Source: Bordetella parapertussis (GTDB lineage: Bacteria > Pseudomonadota > Gammaproteobacteria > Burkholderiales > Burkholderiaceae_B). From it: 26,112 nucleotides of DNA. Below, piece after piece: positions 25,228 to 26,112 of the stretch. Where the stretch lies: contig CAMBZR010000044.1 of NCBI GenBank assembly GCA_945872285.1, positions 1 to 26,112 of the forward strand, written 5' to 3'. A program made the position numbers and the translations under genes. Every line of letters begins with the position of its first letter. Positions within the stretch are counted from its first letter, which is position 1. Under the pieces are notes generated by a model. The model ran no database searches and was not told the origin of the DNA. It saw nothing but the letters and a program-made list of their open reading frames with translations.

Positions 25228-25256
25228 GTTACAAAGCCCCAGTTTTTGTTACAAAG
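25228..25256. repeat. direct repeat GTTACAAAG, two copies 20 bp apart
   Basis: GTTACAAAG occurs at 25228-25236 and 25248-25256; with flanking bases the shared pattern is TTTYGTTACAAAG. The copies are two helical turns apart and lie about 85-115 bp before tnpB. They may be regulator sites or structural repeats of the element end. Confidence 0.5.
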
Positions 25257-25341
25257 ACTCACTGAATTTTTACCTGACAAATACAACTTTTACACTGGTG
25301 ATTTGGTGATCTGCCTTGATCGCGCAAATATAATTGAGGGT

Positions 25342-26112
25342 ATGAAACGCTTGCAGGCCTACAAATTTCGGATTGAACCAAACGGTGAACAGCAGCGCGC
25401 CATGCGTCGCATGGCTGGCACCTGCCGCTTCGTCTGGAACAAGGCGCTCGCACTCCAAATCGCCAATCACCAGCAAGGCCAAAAGTTCGTCAATCATTTC
25501 GACATGTGCAAGTGGCTACCAGTCTGGAAGAAAGAACCTGAGACCTTGTGGCTCAAAGAAACGCCGTCGCAGCTCTATCAAGTGGTTCTCAAAGATCTGG
25601 CGCGTGCCTATAAAAACTTTTTTGAGAAACGCGCCGCGTTCCCAACCTTCAAAAAGAAAGGCGCAAGCAACAGCTTTTGTTTTCCGCAGGGCTGCGAACT
25701 CGATGCTGGCAATCGCCGCATCAGGTTTCCAAAGTTAGGCTGGCTTCGCTATCGCAAGAGTCGCGCCGTCGAAGGCACAATCAAAAACATCATCGTGTCG
25801 TGTGTGGCTAACAAGTGGTACGCCAGCATTCAAACTGAGCGCGAGGTGGCGCAGCCTGTGCATTCGGCGACCTCTATTGTCGGTATCGACCTAGGCGTGC
25901 TGCGGTTTGCCACGCTCTCAGACGGTACGGTATTTGAGCCCGTCAAAGCCCTTGGCAAACACGCCGAAACCCTCGCGAAGCATCAGCGTTGCTTGAGCCG
26001 CAAGATCAAATTCAGCCACAACTGGAAAAAGCAGAAACAGAAAGTCTCACGCTTGCATCGTCGGGTCGCCCATACCCGCCATGACTTTCTTCACAAGACT
26101 TCTACCCTCATC
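25342..26112 (+). CDS. tnpB: TnpB RNA-guided nuclease / OrfB of IS200/IS605 superfamily (C terminus beyond window)
   Basis: The frame is open for 257 codons to the window edge without a stop. The N terminus (MKRLQAYKFRIEPNGEQQ, then CRFVWNKALALQ) is the OrfB helix-turn-helix domain. The middle contains LWLKETPSQLYQVVLKDL and FEKRAAFPTFKKKG, conserved across the family. The RuvC-like domain starts at IVGIDLGVLRFATLSDG with the first catalytic Asp at residue 183. A basic helical stretch (RCLSRKIKFSHNWKKQKQK) then leads into the HDFLHKTST segment. The remaining RuvC Glu/Asp and the zinc finger lie outside the window, so activity cannot be judged. TnpB proteins use an RNA from the element's right end to cut DNA and help retain the element. 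Confidence 0.93.
   Translation, partial: MKRLQAYKFRIEPNGEQQRAMRRMAGTCRFVWNKALALQIANHQQGQKFVNHFDMCKWLPVWKKEPETLWLKETPSQLYQVVLKDLARAYKNFFEKRAAFPTFKKKGASNSFCFPQGCELDAGNRRIRFPKLGWLRYRKSRAVEGTIKNIIVSCVANKWYASIQTEREVAQPVHSATSIVGIDLGVLRFATLSDGTVFEPVKALGKHAETLAKHQRCLSRKIKFSHNWKKQKQKVSRLHRRVAHTRHDFLHKTSTLI

Larger units (their letters stand above)
25041..25341. other. non-coding stretch between the ABC permease and tnpB
   Basis: This 301-bp gap holds two hairpins near its left side, a 20-bp-spaced direct repeat (GTTACAAAG) in the middle and an AT-rich tnpB leader. GAGGG lies immediately before the tnpB ATG at very short spacing. No protein with recognisable features is encoded; one minus-strand frame of 45 codons is considered and set aside. 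Confidence 0.6.
25041..26112 (+). mobile_element. IS200/IS605-superfamily element carrying tnpB (partial, left boundary uncertain)
   Basis: A tnpB gene preceded by about 300 bp of non-coding DNA with hairpins fits the layout of tnpB-only IS605-superfamily elements. No Y1 tyrosine transposase gene (tnpA) is seen upstream. The left end cannot be fixed: it may lie at the first hairpin near 25060 or closer to the gene. The right end and any guide (omega) RNA lie beyond the window. Confidence 0.6.

Noticed and set aside
25125..25262. A 45-codon minus-strand frame from a GTG, ending NKDEVDSVLQ...TTAQT
   Set aside because: No good ribosome-binding site and no recognisable family. Part of its sequence arises from the GTTACAAAG direct repeats. 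It could be a remnant of a longer gene but cannot be supported.

Overview
The window looks like ordinary, gene-dense chromosome of a betaproteobacterium, most likely order Burkholderiales (Alcaligenaceae-like). The grounds are the protein families and the linkage: smc-zipA-ligA, yciB-bolA-ppiC and tsaB/rimI-udg-lplT are arrangements I associate with that order. This is inference from gene content, with no database comparison. GC content looks moderate (about 50-55% by eye). GTG and TTG starts are frequent.

Layout. A divergent gene fragment (1-60, minus) and psd-lplT (plus, translationally coupled) open the window. A minus-strand block (8413 down to 2331) follows: a complete UgpABCE/MalEFGK-type ABC transporter, a GpdQ-like metallophosphodiesterase and an outer-membrane beta-barrel protein. 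Next comes the minus-strand biotin ECF transporter bioMNY (10536-8553). Divergent from it is the plus-strand run msrB-yciB-bolA-ppiC (10722-12801), closed by a strong terminator. Facing it is the minus-strand smc-zipA-ligA cluster (19507-12866). Divergent from smc is a second lplT (19787-21121). Convergent with that are a tsaB-rimI fusion gene and a family-4 uracil-DNA glycosylase (23280-21193, minus). An ATPase-permease pair of the nitrate/sulfonate/taurine type (23384-25040) lacks a binding-protein gene inside the window. It runs into about 300 bp of hairpin- and repeat-containing non-coding DNA, then a tnpB gene cut by the window end.

Function. Much of the left part fits membrane-lipid turnover. 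Psd makes phosphatidylethanolamine, LplT imports lysophospholipid for re-acylation, and the ABC transporter plus phosphodiesterase would suit uptake and hydrolysis of glycerophosphodiesters released from phospholipids. The transporter substrate is inferred, not shown. The remainder is housekeeping: biotin uptake, methionine sulfoxide repair, cell-envelope and division factors, chromosome organisation, DNA ligation and repair, and the tRNA t6A pathway.

I did not find a convincing undescribed system. The most worthwhile leads are the phospholipid-salvage gene set with two lplT copies, the 7-bp tandem repeat inside bioMNY, an operator-like palindrome over the ribosome-binding region of the outer-membrane protein gene, the altered active-site motif in the uracil-DNA glycosylase, and the tnpB element beside an ABC operon without a binding-protein gene.
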